Source: Mycolicibacterium sarraceniae (GTDB lineage: Bacteria > Actinomycetota > Actinomycetes > Mycobacteriales > Mycobacteriaceae). From it: a DNA stretch of 64,000 nt. Below, piece after piece: positions 62,527 to 64,000 of the stretch (position 1 is its first letter; each line of letters begins with the position of its first letter). Made by a program: the position numbers and the translations under genes. The stretch lies in NCBI RefSeq assembly GCF_010731875.1, contig NZ_AP022595.1, positions 2,666,001 to 2,730,000 of the forward strand, given 5' to 3'. The notes under the pieces are model-generated. The model saw only the letters and a program-made list of their open reading frames with translations. It was not told where the DNA came from and did not search any database.

Positions 62527-63461
62527 CCGATCTCTTCTCCAACGACACACTTCCCGGCGACACCTGGCTGTCTGACCACAGCTGGAGCCGGCCGACCTGG
62601 ACCATTGATGAACTGGTCGCCGCCAAGCGGGGCCGCACGATTTCCGTCGTCTTGCCGGCGCTCAATGAGGAGGAGACGGTCGGTTCGGTGGTCGACAGTG
62701 TCCGCCCGCTGCTGGGTGGCCTGGTCGACGAGCTGATCGTGCTGGATTCGGGCTCCACCGACGACACCGAGATCGAAGCCATCGCCGCCGGAGCCCGCGT
62801 GGTCACCCGGGAGCAGGCGGTGCCCGAGATCGAACCGCAGCCGGGCAAGGGTGAGGTGTTGTGGCGCTCGCTAGCTGCCACGACCGGCGACATCATCGTG
62901 TTCGTCGACTCCGACCTCATCGACCCAGATCCGATGTTCGTGCCCCGGCTGGTCGGCCCGCTGCTGACTGCCGACGGCGTACATCTGGTCAAAGGCTTCT
63001 ACCGGCGGCCGCTGAAGGTCGGCAAGGGCGAGGACGCCAACGGCGGCGGCCGGGTCACCGAGCTGGTCGCCCGCCCGCTGCTGGCCGCGCTGCGCCCCGA
63101 GCTGGGCTGCGTGCTGCAGCCGCTGGGCGGCGAATACGCCGGCACCCGTGAGCTGCTGACCTCGGTGCCGTTCGCGCCGGGGTACGGCGTGGAGATCGGC
63201 CTGTTGGTCGACACCTACGACCGGCTCGGCCTGGATGCGATCGCTCAGGTCAACCTGGGTGTGCGCAGCCACCGCAACCGGCCGCTGATCGAGCTGGGCG
63301 CGATGAGCCGCCAGGTCATCGCCACGCTGCTGTCCCGCTGCGGCATCGCAGATTCCGGTGCCGGGCTGACGCAGTTCCTGCCCGACGGCCACGACGGCTA
63401 TCTGCCGCGGACCACGACGGTCTCGCTGGCCGACCGCCCGCCGATGAACACTCTGCGCTGA
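62523..63461 (+). CDS. gpgS: Glucosyl-3-phosphoglycerate synthase (GT81)
   Basis: 312 residues. GT-A motifs: ISVVLPALNEEETVGSVVDS (40-59), LDSGSTDDTE and the metal site FVDSDLIDPDP (D129-S130-D131). The family signature GVEIGLLVDTY and LGVRSHRNRPL are present. GpgS joins UDP-glucose to 3-phosphoglycerate, the first step toward methylglucose lipopolysaccharides that bind fatty acyl-CoAs in the cytosol. Coupled to folP2 by overlap. Confidence 0.95.
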   Translation: MTDLFSNDTLPGDTWLSDHSWSRPTWTIDELVAAKRGRTISVVLPALNEEETVGSVVDSVRPLLGGLVDELIVLDSGSTDDTEIEAIAAGARVVTREQAVPEIEPQPGKGEVLWRSLAATTGDIIVFVDSDLIDPDPMFVPRLVGPLLTADGVHLVKGFYRRPLKVGKGEDANGGGRVTELVARPLLAALRPELGCVLQPLGGEYAGTRELLTSVPFAPGYGVEIGLLVDTYDRLGLDAIAQVNLGVRSHRNRPLIELGAMSRQVIATLLSRCGIADSGAGLTQFLPDGHDGYLPRTTTVSLADRPPMNTLR

Positions 63462-63474
63462 GTTCGCACCCGCG

Positions 63475-63493
63475 CGGCCGACCGTGTCGGCCG
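63475..63493. terminator. Perfect 8-bp hairpin after gpgS
   Basis: CGGCCGAC (63475-63482), loop CGT, GTCGGCCG (63486-63493), 13 bp after the gpgS stop and 20 bp before the next start. It may end the folP2-gpgS transcript or attenuate read-through. Confidence 0.5.
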
Positions 63494-63513
63494 GTTAAGG
63501 CAATATCGGTGAT

Positions 63514-63864
63514 GTGACATTGATCCTGCTGTACCTCGTGGTGCTGATCCTGATCGGCGTCGTCCTGTTCGGGGTGGCCAGTCTGATCTTCGGGCGCGGT
63601 GAGACGCTGCCGCCACTGCCCCGCGCGACGACGGCGACCGTCCTGCCGGCTTCCGGCGTCACCGGCGAGGACGTCGACGCCGTCAAGTTCACCCAGGTGT
63701 TGCGCGGCTACAAGACCAGTGAGGTGGATTGGGTTCTGGACCGCCTCGGCGCCGAACTCGACCAACTGCGCGGTGAGCTGTCCGCGGTGCGTGCCGCTGC
63801 CGGGCTCGAGGAGCCGGTGGCCACCCACCACGCCGCGGCCGGTGTCGACGAGGAGCCGGCGTGA
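63514..63864 (+). CDS. Small DivIVA-domain membrane protein, Rv1209-like
   Basis: 116 residues from a GTG. One N-terminal membrane helix (LILLYLVVLILIGVVLFGVA), then a short DivIVA-like coiled-coil motif (FTQVLRGYKTSEVDWVLDRL, residues ~59-78) and an acidic Ala-rich tail. DivIVA motifs target or organise proteins at curved membranes in mycobacterial poles. The stop overlaps the start of tag (GTGA). Matches Rv1209. Confidence 0.85.
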   Translation: MTLILLYLVVLILIGVVLFGVASLIFGRGETLPPLPRATTATVLPASGVTGEDVDAVKFTQVLRGYKTSEVDWVLDRLGAELDQLRGELSAVRAAAGLEEPVATHHAAAGVDEEPA

Positions 63865-64000
63865 CCGAAATCGCCGTCGACGACGGCCGCACCCGCTGCG
63901 ACTGGGCTCAGACGTCGTCAGTCCTCTACCGCGACTACCACGACCAGGAATGGGGCCGGGTGCTGCGCGGCCAGGTGGCGCTGTTCGAGCGAATGAGCCT
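63861..64000 (+). CDS. tag: 3-methyladenine DNA glycosylase I (partial, runs off the window)
   Basis: Starts at GTG 63861 and is open to the window end (46 codons seen). RCDWAQTSS and YRDYHDQEWGR contain the family's N-terminal signature (RCxW...YHDxEWG), including the Cys and His that bind zinc. Removes 3-methyladenine from alkylated DNA. Corresponds to tagA (Rv1210). Confidence 0.88.
   Translation, partial: MTEIAVDDGRTRCDWAQTSSVLYRDYHDQEWGRVLRGQVALFERMS

Overview
The window is high-GC actinobacterial DNA whose gene content and order are those of a mycobacterium. Its backbone follows the order remembered for M. tuberculosis Rv1157c to Rv1210: two Ala/Pro-rich exported proteins, pimE, a pterin dehydratase, mutT2, typA, lpqW, mshB, fbiC, fdxC, dapC, the pruC/pruA/putB proline genes, fadD36, dapD, dapE, fadD6, folP2, gpgS and tag. 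An MspA-type porin gene (27465..28103) points to a rapidly growing (Mycolicibacterium-type) species, because slow growers lack this porin class. No rRNA, tRNA, IS element or CRISPR array was found.

Layout. 1-4.3 kb: exported proteins, the PIM mannosyltransferase PimE, a Nudix enzyme and a CYP142-type P450. 4.5-8.4 kb: a large secreted PGRS protein without a PE domain that ends in a C39-like peptidase domain, then a decayed YrhK-type gene. 8.4-19.3 kb: typA, lpqW, three exported proteins with disordered tails, a methyltransferase, a ClC protein and mshB (mycothiol). 19.5-27.4 kb: fbiC (F420), an amino-acid permease, an overlapping DUF294-type nucleotidyltransferase/Fic pair, fdxC and dapC. 27.5-32.5 kb: MspA porin and the proline catabolic regulator and operon. 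32.7-37.4 kb: acyltransferase, an SDR remnant, a secreted protein, Nudix, fadD36 and a VOC protein.

37.4-54.8 kb is the most interesting part. Two divergent LuxR-type regulators, both lacking the phospho-acceptor Asp, are separated by 1.26 kb of structured non-coding DNA. They are followed by a co-directional, mostly overlapping set: small protein, two GT2 glycosyltransferases, sugar-nucleotide epimerase, small membrane protein, FAD oxidoreductase, polysaccharide deacetylase, Wzx-like flippase, Wzy-like membrane protein, ATP-grasp ligase and a lipoprotein glycosidase. This reads as a complete Wzx/Wzy-type exopolysaccharide or glycan system. A second PE-less PGRS protein follows. In M. tuberculosis the same slot (between fadD36 and dapD) holds PE13/PPE18/esxK/esxL genes.

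54.9-64 kb returns to conserved genes: dapD and dapE (diaminopimelate; with dapC at 26.3 kb this gives three lysine-pathway steps), an AAA-type ATPase, a LOG-family protein, fadD6, folP2 overlapping gpgS (methylglucose lipopolysaccharide initiation), a DivIVA-like protein and the start of tag.

All functions are read from sequence motifs and remembered family knowledge; no database search was run.
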